From positions 124,001 to 188,000 of the forward strand of contig JAXGYO010000003.1 of NCBI GenBank assembly GCA_040772225.1: 64,000 nt of DNA. The letters are read 5' to 3'. Below, piece by piece: positions 18,515 to 27,091 of this stretch; position 1 is the first letter of the stretch, and every line of letters begins with the position of its first letter. Origin of the DNA: JAAYED01 sp040772225. GTDB taxonomy: Bacteria > Chloroflexota > Anaerolineae > UBA1429. The notes under the pieces were generated by a model. The model made no database searches. It saw only the letters and a program-made list of their open reading frames with translations, and had not been told where the DNA came from. Position numbers and translations under genes: made by a program.

Positions 18515-18528
18515 GACGCACGAAAACT

Positions 18529-18560
18529 GCCCGCCGGTGCGAGTCGCCGGCGGGCTCTGT
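18529..18560. terminator. Bidirectional terminator between convergent genes
   Basis: Perfect nine-base stem GCCCGCCGG (18529-18537) and its complement (18547-18555), nine-base loop. A run of A precedes it and tctgtttt follows it, so it can end both the repair gene and the convergent serine hydrolase gene. Confidence 0.85.
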
Positions 18561-18576
18561 TTTCCTTCGTGTAGCT

Positions 18577-19776
18577 CTAGTCCAGCAGCGCCTGGTAGGC
18601 CAGAGTCCGGAACTGTTGGTGCACGGGATAACCTGTCATGGGCGGGGCGATGTACTGCATCATGCAGACGCCCACCACGCCCGTGACCGGATCGATCCAC
18701 GAGTCCGTGGTGGCCAGCCCCGACCAGCCAAAGTTGCCCGGCGAACCCAGCTCGCCCGCCTCCGCCGGGCTGCGCATGACGCGCACGCCCAGGCCAAAGT
18801 CGTGCCCTGCGTGCGGCGGATCGCCATAGTTGCGGACGTGTGCCGGCAGGTGGTTGCTGCGCATCAACCGCACCGTGCGCGGGCCGAGCACCCGAACGCC
18901 ATCCAGCACACCGCCGTTGGCGAGCATCTGGGCGAAACGCCAGTAGTCGCTGATAGTCGCGGTCAGCCCGCCGCCGCCGGAGAGGAAAGCCCGGGGCGCG
19001 TCGTAGGGACCGCCGGGCGAGGGGATCTCAGCCAGCGCGCCGCCGTCACCCACAGAGTAGAGCGTCGCCAGGCGGCTGGCGTTCTCGGGCGTGGTCCAAA
19101 ACGCCGTATCCACCATGCCCAGCGGCCCGAACAGACGCTCGCGCAGGAACACATCCAGCGTCTGTCCTGAGATGATCTCGATCAGCAGCCCGACGACATC
19201 GATCGATACGGAATAGTGCCAGCGCTCCCCCGGCTGGAAGAGCAGCGGCAGTCCTTTGAGGACGGCGGGCATGTCAGCTAGCGTCTGATCGACGGCCAGG
19301 GCCCCGGACTGGGCCCACTGCGTCTCGGCCCAGTTCGACTCGCCGAAGAATCCATAAGTCATGCCGGAGGTGTGGGCCATGAGGTGCCGGACGGTCATGG
19401 GTCGGTCCTGGGGCACCAGCACCGGACGGTCGCCGTCCGTCCCCGCCCACACCTGCATCTCACCGATCTCGGGGATGTAGCGTGCCACGGGATCATCCAG
19501 CAGAAAACGCGCCTCCTCGAACAGCGTCAGCGCCGCCGCCACCACGATCGGCTTGGTCATGGAGTAGATGCGGTAAATCGCATCCTCTCCGAGCGCCTTG
19601 CCTGAGCCGATGTCCGCATAACCTACCGTGCTCTGATGCACGATCTCCCCGTTGCGCGCCACCAGCGTGGCGATCCCCGGCAACTTGCCCTCGTCCACAT
19701 AGCGCTGCATCAGCGGCGCGATGCGCCCCAGCCGTGCGGCTGAGAACCCGTTCTTTTCCGCCAGACCCAGGGTCAT
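18577..19776 (-). CDS. Serine hydrolase of the beta-lactamase / class C esterase family
   Basis: A 399-residue protein of the beta-lactamase (class C, EstB-like) fold. The SxxK catalytic motif is SMTK at residues 72-75, the YxN-like Tyr is in HYSVSIDVVG, and the C-terminal part has the HDFGLGVRV and GNFGWSGLATTDSWIDP pattern with W-SG taking the place of the KTG box. These features point to esterase or D-aminopeptidase-like activity rather than antibiotic resistance. No signal peptide is seen. ATG 19776 follows GGAGGACTG. It lies 17 bases after the zinc dehydrogenase stop and is probably in the same transcript. Confidence 0.88.
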   Translation of the reverse strand: MTLGLAEKNGFSAARLGRIAPLMQRYVDEGKLPGIATLVARNGEIVHQSTVGYADIGSGKALGEDAIYRIYSMTKPIVVAAALTLFEEARFLLDDPVARYIPEIGEMQVWAGTDGDRPVLVPQDRPMTVRHLMAHTSGMTYGFFGESNWAETQWAQSGALAVDQTLADMPAVLKGLPLLFQPGERWHYSVSIDVVGLLIEIISGQTLDVFLRERLFGPLGMVDTAFWTTPENASRLATLYSVGDGGALAEIPSPGGPYDAPRAFLSGGGGLTATISDYWRFAQMLANGGVLDGVRVLGPRTVRLMRSNHLPAHVRNYGDPPHAGHDFGLGVRVMRSPAEAGELGSPGNFGWSGLATTDSWIDPVTGVVGVCMMQYIAPPMTGYPVHQQFRTLAYQALLD

Positions 19777-19793
19777 GTCACAGTCCTCCTGAT

Positions 19794-20822
19794 TCAGGGA
19801 TTCACGATCACTTTGATGCTGTTCCCAACTGTCTTGTCGTCGGCGGCGGCAAAGGCCTCCGCGATGCGCTCCAACGGGAAACGATGGGTGATCAACGGGG
19901 CAGCCTGGAGCGCGCCGCGCGCCAGCAGATCCAGCGCGATGGCGAACTCGGGCCGGCTCCCGCGCAGCGCGTAGGACCAGACCCAGATCAGCGACAACTC
20001 CCGCCGCATGGGCACGCGCACGTCCAGCGTCTGCGGTTCCTGGAACGAACCCACCACGCCGACGCGTCCCTTTGGCGCGGCCAGGCGCAGGGCCAGGTCA
20101 AGCGTGTCCGCCGTGCCGCCCACCGCCTCGAACACCACGTCCGCGCCCTCGCCGCCAGACCAGTCACGCGCCGCAGCCACGGGATCGCGGTCCAGGCGGA
20201 TCCCCGCGGCCCCCGCGGTCTCGGCCGCCACCCGCAACGGCCCGTCGCGGCGTCCCAGCACGGCCACGGCGCCGCCGGAGATCGACGCCATCTGGGCGAT
20301 GCTCAGCCCGATAGCGCCCGAGCCGATCACGGCCACGCGCTCGCCCGGCGCGACGGGCACCCGCGAGAGAGCGTGCACCGCGACCGCCAGCACATCCAGG
20401 ATCGATGCGTCCTCCATGGAGACATGATCGGGAAGCGGATACAGGCGGTCCGCTGGCGCCACCGTGAGTTGTGCGAACCCGCCCGGCCGTGCACCGCCGA
20501 TGTGCTCCAGCCGGGCGCAGAGGTGATAGTCACCGGCCCGGCAGTGGGCGCACTGCCCGCAGCCCACCAGCGGCTCGACGCCCACGCGATCGCCGGGCGC
20601 AAATTCAGTGACACCTTCACCGACAGCCGCGACCTCACCTGCCAGCTCGTGCCCGGGCGTGCGCGGCGCCGTAGCGGGACCTCCCCGCCGGTAGCCGTGC
20701 AGGTCGCTGCCGCAGATCCCCGCGGCGCGCACGCGCACCAGCACCTCACCCGGCCCCGGGACCGGATCGGGCATCTCCTCGACGCGGATGTCTTTGCCAC
20801 CGTAGAAACGCGCTGCGAGCAT
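19794..20822 (-). CDS. Zinc-dependent alcohol/polyol dehydrogenase (MDR family)
   Basis: A 342-residue medium-chain dehydrogenase. Catalytic zinc ligands are the Cys of AGICGSDLHG, the His-Glu of PGHELAG and a downstream acidic residue. The structural zinc lobe CGQCAHCRAGDYHLC has all four cysteines, and the Rossmann motif is VIGSGAIGLS. It resembles sorbitol, threonine and galactitol-1-phosphate dehydrogenases; a sugar alcohol is the likely substrate. ATG 20822 is supported by AGGAGG. It is upstream of, and probably co-transcribed with, the serine hydrolase. Confidence 0.9.
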   Translation of the reverse strand: MLAARFYGGKDIRVEEMPDPVPGPGEVLVRVRAAGICGSDLHGYRRGGPATAPRTPGHELAGEVAAVGEGVTEFAPGDRVGVEPLVGCGQCAHCRAGDYHLCARLEHIGGARPGGFAQLTVAPADRLYPLPDHVSMEDASILDVLAVAVHALSRVPVAPGERVAVIGSGAIGLSIAQMASISGGAVAVLGRRDGPLRVAAETAGAAGIRLDRDPVAAARDWSGGEGADVVFEAVGGTADTLDLALRLAAPKGRVGVVGSFQEPQTLDVRVPMRRELSLIWVWSYALRGSRPEFAIALDLLARGALQAAPLITHRFPLERIAEAFAAADDKTVGNSIKVIVNP

Positions 20823-20940
20823 GGGGAGCCTCCTTAGGAGTGGGCGTTACTGCTGCCCGCGGATCCTTTGAGAGCAGCGTTGATTGAATCCCAGAACCTA
20901 TCATCCAGTCACCCGGCCCGCGATAAGGCTACGGGTGGGC

Positions 20941-21381
20941 TCATGGCGCCAGATCGGGCCGGCTCTCCGCGAGCCAATCGACCACCAGTCTTCGTAGATC
21001 GATAGCCAACGCGACCATCTCATCGGCCTCGGCAACGGACGCAAGCCCGGCGAGTTCGTATGCAGTCTGATTGCGTTTGCGGCGAAAGCTGTCCAGTCGC
21101 CTGATCAGACCTCGCTCTGCGCCAATGGTCAGCGCCAGACTGGCGAGCACGCGCGCATGGTAGGCATCGCGCTCTGCGCGATAGCCCGAGGCAGCGAGCG
21201 CCGCCGTGGCTAACTGCAGAGCCGCGTTGTGGGCGATACTCAACCGCCAGTCCGCATCCAGCCCTGGCGTCTGGCAGGCCGTCAGATCACGATCGGCCAG
21301 GGCGATCAGATCGGCAATCTCACGCGGGCTCGTCTGATGTACCCTCAGCCAGCCCCGCGACAGCCACTCGCTCAAGGTCAT
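20941..21381 (-). CDS. HEPN-domain protein, partner of the adjacent nucleotidyltransferase
   Basis: A 146-residue all-helical protein. The first helices (LIALADRDLTACQ, SIAHNAALQLATAALAASGYRAER) and the last motif RRKRNQTAYE fit the HEPN domain. The usual RNase signature R-x4-6-H is not complete: RN is followed by a Tyr but no His. It may therefore be a non-cleaving HEPN or one controlled through that tyrosine. It overlaps the nucleotidyltransferase gene by 62 bases in another frame, the arrangement of HEPN-MNT pairs of the HepT-MntA type. If the pair is a toxin-antitoxin module, this would be the toxin; that is inferred. Confidence 0.75.
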   Translation of the reverse strand: MTLSEWLSRGWLRVHQTSPREIADLIALADRDLTACQTPGLDADWRLSIAHNAALQLATAALAASGYRAERDAYHARVLASLALTIGAERGLIRRLDSFRRKRNQTAYELAGLASVAEADEMVALAIDLRRLVVDWLAESRPDLAP

Positions 21382-22030
21382 CCGGGCCTCCGATCACAAA
21401 GAGCTTGGGATCGTGAAATACCGATGTCACAAAGTGCTCTCCGGCTTGGAGACGACGACGAAACTCGGTCTTTGTGTACACCGAGGGATTGACCTCACGG
21501 CCCAAGGTATCCTGCGCGGGAGCCAGCGCATCCACCACATCGCCGAAGCTGGCCTCTCCGATCACCATCAAATCCACATCGCTCTCCGATGTGGCGTCTC
21601 CCCGGGCCATCGAACCATAGACAAAGGCAACGGCGAGTCGCCTCTCAAGACCAGCGAGTGCTGCGCGCAGGACATCGACCAGCCCCACGGTCTTGCGCAC
21701 AAGGCTCACCAGTTCAGGGTAGATCGGACAGTCCGGATTCGCACGATAGTACACCTGTCGCCCCTCGCGCTCGCGGAGGAGGATACCAGCGTCTGTCAAA
21801 GCCCGCAGCTCGCGTTGCACCGCGCCCCGCCCAACTCCTAGCGCGACGATGATCTCACTGGTATAGAACCTACTCTGTGGATTACCCATGATCAGTCCCA
21901 GCACGAGACCTCGCGTCCGACTGAACAGAGCGGCTCCCAGGGGCGAGGCGTCCGATATCGTACCCAGATCGGGTACATACATACCTGATTTGGGTACGAT
22001 TGCATTGGCCCTACTGCGTGGCGAAGCCAT
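21320..22030 (-). CDS. Winged-helix protein fused to a minimal nucleotidyltransferase (MNT) domain
   Basis: A 236-residue protein. The N-terminal part is a winged helix (LGAALFSRTRGLVLGLI, SEIIVALGVGRGAVQRELRALTDAGIL) and the C-terminal part is a polymerase-beta-like nucleotidyltransferase with VYGSMARGDATSESDVDLMV. In HepT-MntA systems the MNT partner AMPylates the HEPN protein and neutralises it; here the added winged helix suggests it also regulates its own transcription. ATG 22030 follows GGGAGA, but a 40-base palindrome lies in codons 11-24, so the true start could be further in, for example the ATG at 21982. Confidence 0.8.
   Translation of the reverse strand: MASPRSRANAIVPKSGMYVPDLGTISDASPLGAALFSRTRGLVLGLIMGNPQSRFYTSEIIVALGVGRGAVQRELRALTDAGILLREREGRQVYYRANPDCPIYPELVSLVRKTVGLVDVLRAALAGLERRLAVAFVYGSMARGDATSESDVDLMVIGEASFGDVVDALAPAQDTLGREVNPSVYTKTEFRRRLQAGEHFVTSVFHDPKLFVIGGPDDLERVAVAGLAEGTSDEPA
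21959..21998 (-). promoter_or_regulatory. Long imperfect palindrome at the start of the MNT gene, candidate operator
   Basis: Two 17-base arms, CGTACCCAGATCGGGTA and TACCTGATTTGGGTACG, are inverted repeats matching at 15 of 17 positions, separated by six bases. The left arm itself holds GTACCC-N5-GGGTAC. The element overlaps the proposed N-terminal codons of a winged-helix protein, as expected for autoregulation. Confidence 0.6.
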
Positions 22031-22292
22031 CGAGTTATCTCCCTGTCGTATAGAGTGAGATATGCACTGCCATGGACAGTGCTCGACGTGTGGTTGCCGT
22101 GTTTCTCCCGGCGGACAGTCGCACTGCAACCGAGCGCCTTGCGCCAGCCACAGAATACGCGAGTCGCACGGTGACGTAAAGTGACGGACACAGGCTCGCA
22201 CGCATTAGGTGACCGCCACGTCGCCATCGCGCTTGCGTCTCTCCCCACCTAGTGCCAGAATAGCCCCGAACCGATCATCGGAGGTACAAACA

Positions 22293-23663
22293 ATGGCCCC
22301 AGGCGACAAGACCGAATACGACGTCCTCGTGGCCGGCGGCGGGCTGGCCGGCGTGGCGGCGGCGGTGGCCGCGGCGCGCACGGGCGCGCGCACGCTGTTG
22401 GTAGAGCAGAACGGCTTTCTGGGGGGCCAGGGGGTGATGGGCGCCACCGGCTGGCATTCCTTCTTCAACGTGTTCGACGTGGCGCCGGGATATCCCCGCA
22501 TGCGCGTGGCGGCCGGGATCGCCCAGGAGTTGGTGGACCGCATCCAGGCGGCGGGCGGCGGGCTGGGTCACATCCGCATGGAACGCGGCGGCGATTTCGT
22601 CTCCATGCTCACGCCCGTGGAGCCCGAGGTGGCCAAGCAGCAGTTGTTCGCCATCTGCCGCGAGGCGGGCGTGGATCTGCTGCTGCACACGGGCATCGAC
22701 GAGGTGCGGACCGACGACGCGGGGACGATCACGAGCCTGACGCTCTGGAACCGCGAGGGGCGCACGCCCGTCTCGGCGCACGTGGTCGTCGACAGCACCG
22801 GCGACGGCACGATCGCTGCGGGCGCGGGCGCGCCCTTTGAGCGGTTCCTGCCGGGCCAGCCGGGCGCCTATTCGGCGGGGTTCACCTTCCGGCTGTGCAA
22901 CGTGGACCTGCAGGCCCTGGAGGCGGACCTGGAGGCCAAAGGCCTGATCTCGCAGATCGCGCACGCGGTCAAGCCGGGCACCTACACTCCCGACCTGGTG
23001 CGGCTGGGGATCGACATGCGTAAACTGCAGGCCCAGGGCGCCGCGGGGATCCCGAACTATTTCCTCTCCTCCTCGCTGCGGCCGCGCGAGATCACCTACA
23101 TGAACTGCATCAACTATGGCCCAAACGACGGGATGAGCGCCGCGGCGCTCACCGAGGCCGAGATCGCGCTGCGCACGCAGATGTTCGAGATCGCCGATTT
23201 CTTCCGCGAGTCGTTCGCCGGCTGCGAGCAGTGCTATGTGGCGGGACCGGCGCCCTCGGCGGGGCAACGACGCGGCCTGGCGATCCACTGCGATTACGAA
23301 CTGACGCAGGAGGACTGCACCGGCGGCCGCCAGTTCGACGACCAGATCGGCTGTTTCTCGTTCATCGACAACAGCCGCTACTTTGTGCGCGACGGCGGCG
23401 CCTACGGGATCCCCTACCGGGCGCTGATCCCCCGCGGCGTGACGAACGCCCTCATCGCCGGGCGGATGATGACCATCGACACGGTGGCGCATAACAGCAC
23501 GCGCAACACAGTGGCCTGCATGGTGGCGGGTCAGGCGGCGGGCACCGCGGCGGCGATGGCGGCCCTCCAGGGGATCGCGCCCCGCGAGTTGGATGTCACT
23601 GCCCTGCAGGATGCGCTGCGTGAAACCGGCGCGCTGCTCTCGCCCCGGCCCGACCCACTGTGA
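22293..23663 (+). CDS. FAD-dependent oxidoreductase (FAD_oxidored family)
   Basis: A 456-residue flavoprotein. The N-terminal FAD motif is VAGGGLAGVAAAVAAARTG near residue 13, followed by the glutamate of LLVEQNGFLGGQG. The VVDSTGDGTIAAGAGAPFE and LIAGRMMTIDTVAHNSTRN motifs are typical of the FAD_oxidored (PF12831) proteins found in sugar-utilisation loci of Planctomycetes, Verrucomicrobia and Chloroflexi, whose substrates are mostly unknown. No export signal is seen. ATG 22293 follows GGAGG. It is the first gene of a four-gene operon with an ATC-hydrolase-like protein, a zinc dehydrogenase and a sugar kinase. Confidence 0.87.
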   Translation: MAPGDKTEYDVLVAGGGLAGVAAAVAAARTGARTLLVEQNGFLGGQGVMGATGWHSFFNVFDVAPGYPRMRVAAGIAQELVDRIQAAGGGLGHIRMERGGDFVSMLTPVEPEVAKQQLFAICREAGVDLLLHTGIDEVRTDDAGTITSLTLWNREGRTPVSAHVVVDSTGDGTIAAGAGAPFERFLPGQPGAYSAGFTFRLCNVDLQALEADLEAKGLISQIAHAVKPGTYTPDLVRLGIDMRKLQAQGAAGIPNYFLSSSLRPREITYMNCINYGPNDGMSAAALTEAEIALRTQMFEIADFFRESFAGCEQCYVAGPAPSAGQRRGLAIHCDYELTQEDCTGGRQFDDQIGCFSFIDNSRYFVRDGGAYGIPYRALIPRGVTNALIAGRMMTIDTVAHNSTRNTVACMVAGQAAGTAAAMAALQGIAPRELDVTALQDALRETGALLSPRPDPL

Positions 23664-23676
23664 CCAGGAGGCATCG

Positions 23677-24399
23677 ATGACCGAACAGGATTCCAGGCCA
23701 CTGGGTCCGCCGAAACACGCGCTGCTCTTTGCCTGGCTCGCCCAGGAGGCCGAGCGCGTCCTGGGCCCGATCCCGGCGGACGATCTGCTGCGCCAGGCTG
23801 TGCAGCGCTATGGCCGCGAGCGCGGCGGGCGCATGGCGCAGCGCGCGACCGCCCTGGGTCTACCGCTGGACTGGACCACCTACCAGGCGCTCGGCGAGTG
23901 GTCAGCGCCGGATCACCCGCACGAGGCCATGACCATCCAGCATACGCCGCAGTGGCAACGCATCGTCACGGTTTGCCCCTGGAACGACGCCTGGCGCGCG
24001 GAGGGCCTGCAGCGCTACGGCAGCCTCTATTGCCGCGACATCGACCGTGCCCTGGCGCAGGGGTTCTCGGTCGAGATGGAATACTCGGTCAGCCGCACCC
24101 TCCCCGAAGGGCAGCCCTGCTGCGAGTTCGTGGCTATCGGGTATGGACTGACCGACGATGAGATGGCGCGGCTGGAGATCCTGCGCGCGCGCCTGGGCTC
24201 GACGGCCGTGATGCCCTGGGAGTATCATCTGGGCCACCTGTACTGGACCATGCGCCACGAGTTCGAGGCGCACACCGGCGCGGCAGGAACCGCCATCGCC
24301 GAACGCGCCCTGACCCTCTTTGAGAAACGCTTTGGCGCCGAGCTCGCGGACGCCATCCGTGCCCACCAGAGCACCGATTTCACTGTCGCTGCCACCTGA
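23677..24399 (+). CDS. L-2-amino-thiazoline-4-carboxylate hydrolase-like protein
   Basis: A 240-residue protein matching the ATC_hydrolase family pattern (PF14196): QRYGSLYCRDIDRALAQGF, a following EMEYSVSRTLPEGQPCCEF segment and a helical C-terminus. The family name comes from one Pseudomonas enzyme that opens 2-aminothiazoline-4-carboxylate. Most members sit in unrelated catabolic operons and their role is unclear. The paired cysteines (PCCEF) and YCRD are the likely conserved site. ATG 23677 is preceded by CAGGAGG and lies 13 bases after the FAD oxidoreductase stop. Confidence 0.75.
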   Translation: MTEQDSRPLGPPKHALLFAWLAQEAERVLGPIPADDLLRQAVQRYGRERGGRMAQRATALGLPLDWTTYQALGEWSAPDHPHEAMTIQHTPQWQRIVTVCPWNDAWRAEGLQRYGSLYCRDIDRALAQGFSVEMEYSVSRTLPEGQPCCEFVAIGYGLTDDEMARLEILRARLGSTAVMPWEYHLGHLYWTMRHEFEAHTGAAGTAIAERALTLFEKRFGAELADAIRAHQSTDFTVAAT

Positions 24400-24437
24400 G
24401 TCTGCCCAACACAGCTACAACCGCAAGGAGAATCGTC

Positions 24438-25463
24438 ATGGAGATGAAACGCGCCCTGCTCACCGGCCCGCGGGCCTTTACGGTCGAGACCGCCCCCGCC
24501 CCCGAGATCGGCCCCGACGAGGTGCTGATCGCCATCCACACCTGCGGCGTGTGCCCCAGCGATGTGCGCATGTACACCGGTACGCGCGCGGGCACCACCT
24601 ACCCGCGCACCGTGGGCCACGAGTGGGTGGGCGAGATCGTCGCCGCGGGTGAGGCCGTCCAGGGCTATGCCATCGGCGACCGGGTGGCCGCCTACGTCCA
24701 GCGGGTCTGCGGCATGTGCCGCAACTGCCAGCGCGGCCTGTTTAACATGTGCCTCAACCGCCTGCCTTCCATCCAGGGCGGGTTCCAGACCATGGGCAAG
24801 GCCGTGACCCAGGCCATCGAGCGCATCCCCGACGGGGTCAGCTACGAGGCCGCATCGTTCACGGAGCCGTTAGCCTGCTGCTACAACGGCGTCAGCCGCA
24901 CGCCCATCCAGACCGGCGACGCCGTGGTGATCATGGGCGCCGGACCCATCGGCCAGATGCTGGCGCAACTGGCGCGCCTGCGTGGCGCGCGGGTGATCGT
25001 TCTCGATCTACTCGAAGATCGGCTGGCACTGGCCGCCGAACTGGGCGCCTGGGCGACCCTCAACGCGGGAGACCCCGACGTGGTCCAGCAGGTCCGGTCG
25101 CTCACGGGCGGACTGGGCGCCGAAGCCGTGATCGTGGCGGTAGGCTCGGCCGCGGCGGAGATGCAGGCCCTGCAACTGGCGGCGCCCGGCGGCTGCGTCA
25201 ACTACTTTGCGGGCACCTACCCGTCCACGACCATCGCCGTGGACCCGAACGTCATCCACTACAAGCAACTGTGGGTCACGGGCAGTTTCCACTTTACGCC
25301 CGGAGGGTTCCGCACAGCGCTCGACCTCATCACCCGCGAGCAGGTCAAGGTCCTGCCGCTGATCAGCCATCGCTTTGCGCTGGAGGATGTCGCCGAGGCC
25401 TTTGACACCGTGGTGGACCGCGGCGGGATGAAGGTGATCGTCAACATGGACGGCGAGCACTAG
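24438..25463 (+). CDS. Zinc-dependent polyol/threonine-type dehydrogenase (MDR family)
   Basis: A 341-residue medium-chain dehydrogenase. Catalytic zinc residues are in HTCGVCPSD and VGHEWVG, the structural zinc lobe is CGMCRNCQRGLFNMC, and a Rossmann motif IMGAGPIGQ follows. The FTEPLACCYNGV segment resembles L-threonine and galactitol/sorbitol dehydrogenases. It lies between the ATC-hydrolase-like gene and an FGGY kinase with a three-base gap to the latter, so it probably oxidises a polyol to a ketose that the kinase then phosphorylates. Start ATG 24438 follows CAAGGAG. Confidence 0.9.
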   Translation: MEMKRALLTGPRAFTVETAPAPEIGPDEVLIAIHTCGVCPSDVRMYTGTRAGTTYPRTVGHEWVGEIVAAGEAVQGYAIGDRVAAYVQRVCGMCRNCQRGLFNMCLNRLPSIQGGFQTMGKAVTQAIERIPDGVSYEAASFTEPLACCYNGVSRTPIQTGDAVVIMGAGPIGQMLAQLARLRGARVIVLDLLEDRLALAAELGAWATLNAGDPDVVQQVRSLTGGLGAEAVIVAVGSAAAEMQALQLAAPGGCVNYFAGTYPSTTIAVDPNVIHYKQLWVTGSFHFTPGGFRTALDLITREQVKVLPLISHRFALEDVAEAFDTVVDRGGMKVIVNMDGEH

Positions 25464-25466
25464 CCC

Positions 25467-26906
25467 GTGCCGACGGATTGCCTGCTCGGGCTGGACCTGG
25501 GCACCACCACCTGCCGTGCGATGGCCTTTGACGGGCAGGGCAACGTCCTGGCCGAGGCGCGCCGCGAGGTGCCGCCCGAATGCGAGGCGCCCGGCCTGGC
25601 CACGGTGCACTCCGAACGGTGGTGGGACGCGGCCTGCGCCGTGCTGCGCGAGGTGATGGCGACGCTGACCGCCCGCGATATCGCGCCGCTGGCGCTGGGG
25701 CTCACGGGGCTGATGCACGCGATGACGCCGCTGGACGCGCAGGGCCGGGTGCTGGCGCCCAGCATGCTCTGGATGGACCAGCGCTGCCAGAGCGAGGTGG
25801 ACTGGCTCAACAGCGAGGGACGGGCCGCGCTGGAGGCAGCCGCCGGCCCGGGCGCCCGCGCCAGCACGACGCCCAGCCTGGCCCGCCTGCGCTGGATCGC
25901 CCACCATGCGCCTGAGGTCACGGCGCGCGCCCGCTGGTTTCTGCTCCCCAAAGACTACATTCGGTTCCGACTGACGGGCACGGTCGCGACCGATGCCAGT
26001 GATGCGGGAGGCAGCGGGCTCTATGATGGTCGCGCCGGCGACTGGTCTCCGGGGCTGGTCGACCTGGCGCTGATCCGCCGCGAGCAACTGCCTCCCATCC
26101 TGCCCTCCGACAGCGTCGCCGGCGCGGTGACCGCCGAGGTTAGTGAATGCACAAGCCTCCCGGCGGGCCTCCCCGTGGTGGTAGGCCTGGGCGACACGGC
26201 CGCCACGCGGCTGGGCAGCCTTGGCGCCGACGCGGACGCCGCCCTCATCTATATCGGCACGGCTGCCTGGGTGAACTGGCCCGGCCGTGGCAAACGGGGC
26301 GCCATGCTGGCGACTACGGCCACGGGCGGGGCGCTGCGCTGGCTGCGCGATGTCCTCTCCGGATCGGGCACACCCGTGCCCTATGAGACGCTCCTGGCCG
26401 AGGCCGCCAGCGTGCCGGCGGGCGCCGAGGGCCTGATCTTTTTGCCGCACCTCTCCGGCGAGCGCGGCCCAACGGGTAACCCCGCAGCACGCGGCGTGTT
26501 CACGGGGCTGGCGCTCTGCCATCGCAGGGGCCACCTGGTGCGCGCCCTGCTGGAGGGGACCTGCTGCCATCTGCGCTGGTTGATGGAGGAGGGCTCGGTG
26601 CTGGATGCCGGCGAGATCTGGGCGGCCGGCGGCGGCGCGCACACGCCGCTCTGGATTCAGATCCTGGCCGACCTCCTGGATCGCCCTCTGCGCACACCCC
26701 GCGTTGTCGAGGCGGGGGCGCTGGGGGCCGCGATCCTGGGCTCCGTAGGCGCAGGCCTGTATGCGGATCGCGCCGCGGCGGCCACGGCGATGGTACATCC
26801 CGGCCGGGTCTACACGCCGGATCCCGCGCAACACGAGGCCTGCACGACGCTGTACGCCCGCTGGCGCGAGGCCGAACGCCTGTACGCGCCCCCGCCAAAT
26901 ACCTGA
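25467..26906 (+). CDS. FGGY-family carbohydrate kinase (xylulokinase-like)
   Basis: A 479-residue sugar kinase with both actin-like domains. The N-terminal phosphate loop is GLDLGTTTCRAMAFD, the sugar-binding and catalytic region is LTGLMHAM and SMLWMDQR, the second ATP region is IYIGTAAWVN, and the C-terminal signature is WAAGGGAHTPLW followed by EAGALGAAILG. These fit xylulokinases and related ketose kinases, but pentulose versus other polyol-derived substrates cannot be separated by eye. GTG 25467 lies three bases after the dehydrogenase stop, pointing to translational coupling. It ends the operon; a MerR regulator follows. Confidence 0.9.
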   Translation: MPTDCLLGLDLGTTTCRAMAFDGQGNVLAEARREVPPECEAPGLATVHSERWWDAACAVLREVMATLTARDIAPLALGLTGLMHAMTPLDAQGRVLAPSMLWMDQRCQSEVDWLNSEGRAALEAAAGPGARASTTPSLARLRWIAHHAPEVTARARWFLLPKDYIRFRLTGTVATDASDAGGSGLYDGRAGDWSPGLVDLALIRREQLPPILPSDSVAGAVTAEVSECTSLPAGLPVVVGLGDTAATRLGSLGADADAALIYIGTAAWVNWPGRGKRGAMLATTATGGALRWLRDVLSGSGTPVPYETLLAEAASVPAGAEGLIFLPHLSGERGPTGNPAARGVFTGLALCHRRGHLVRALLEGTCCHLRWLMEEGSVLDAGEIWAAGGGAHTPLWIQILADLLDRPLRTPRVVEAGALGAAILGSVGAGLYADRAAAATAMVHPGRVYTPDPAQHEACTTLYARWREAERLYAPPPNT

Positions 26907-27010
26907 CCCGCATACTGCGTTCGTCGTTCCCGCAAGCGACTGTGCTCGCCATAGACGGGCGCGCGCTTGGCCACCCTCGAAACTCGCCCCAGAACTCGTC
27001 CCCGTACCCC

Positions 27011-27041
27011 TTGACTCTCCCCTCGCTGGAGGGTGTACACT
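27011..27041 (+). promoter_or_regulatory. MerR-type promoter with 19-bp spacer and central dyad
   Basis: The -35 box TTGACT (27011-27016) and -10 box TACACT (27036-27041) are separated by 19 bases, the overlong spacing of MerR-activated promoters. The spacer holds ACTCTCC (27014-27020) and GGAGGGT (27028-27034), inverted repeats matching at six of seven positions. It lies 50 bases before the MerR gene start, so autoregulation is likely. Confidence 0.82.
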
Positions 27042-27091
27042 GCTTACGTACTGCTGGCCAGCAGGTGACATCGTGTGTATGGAGGGGCGTC

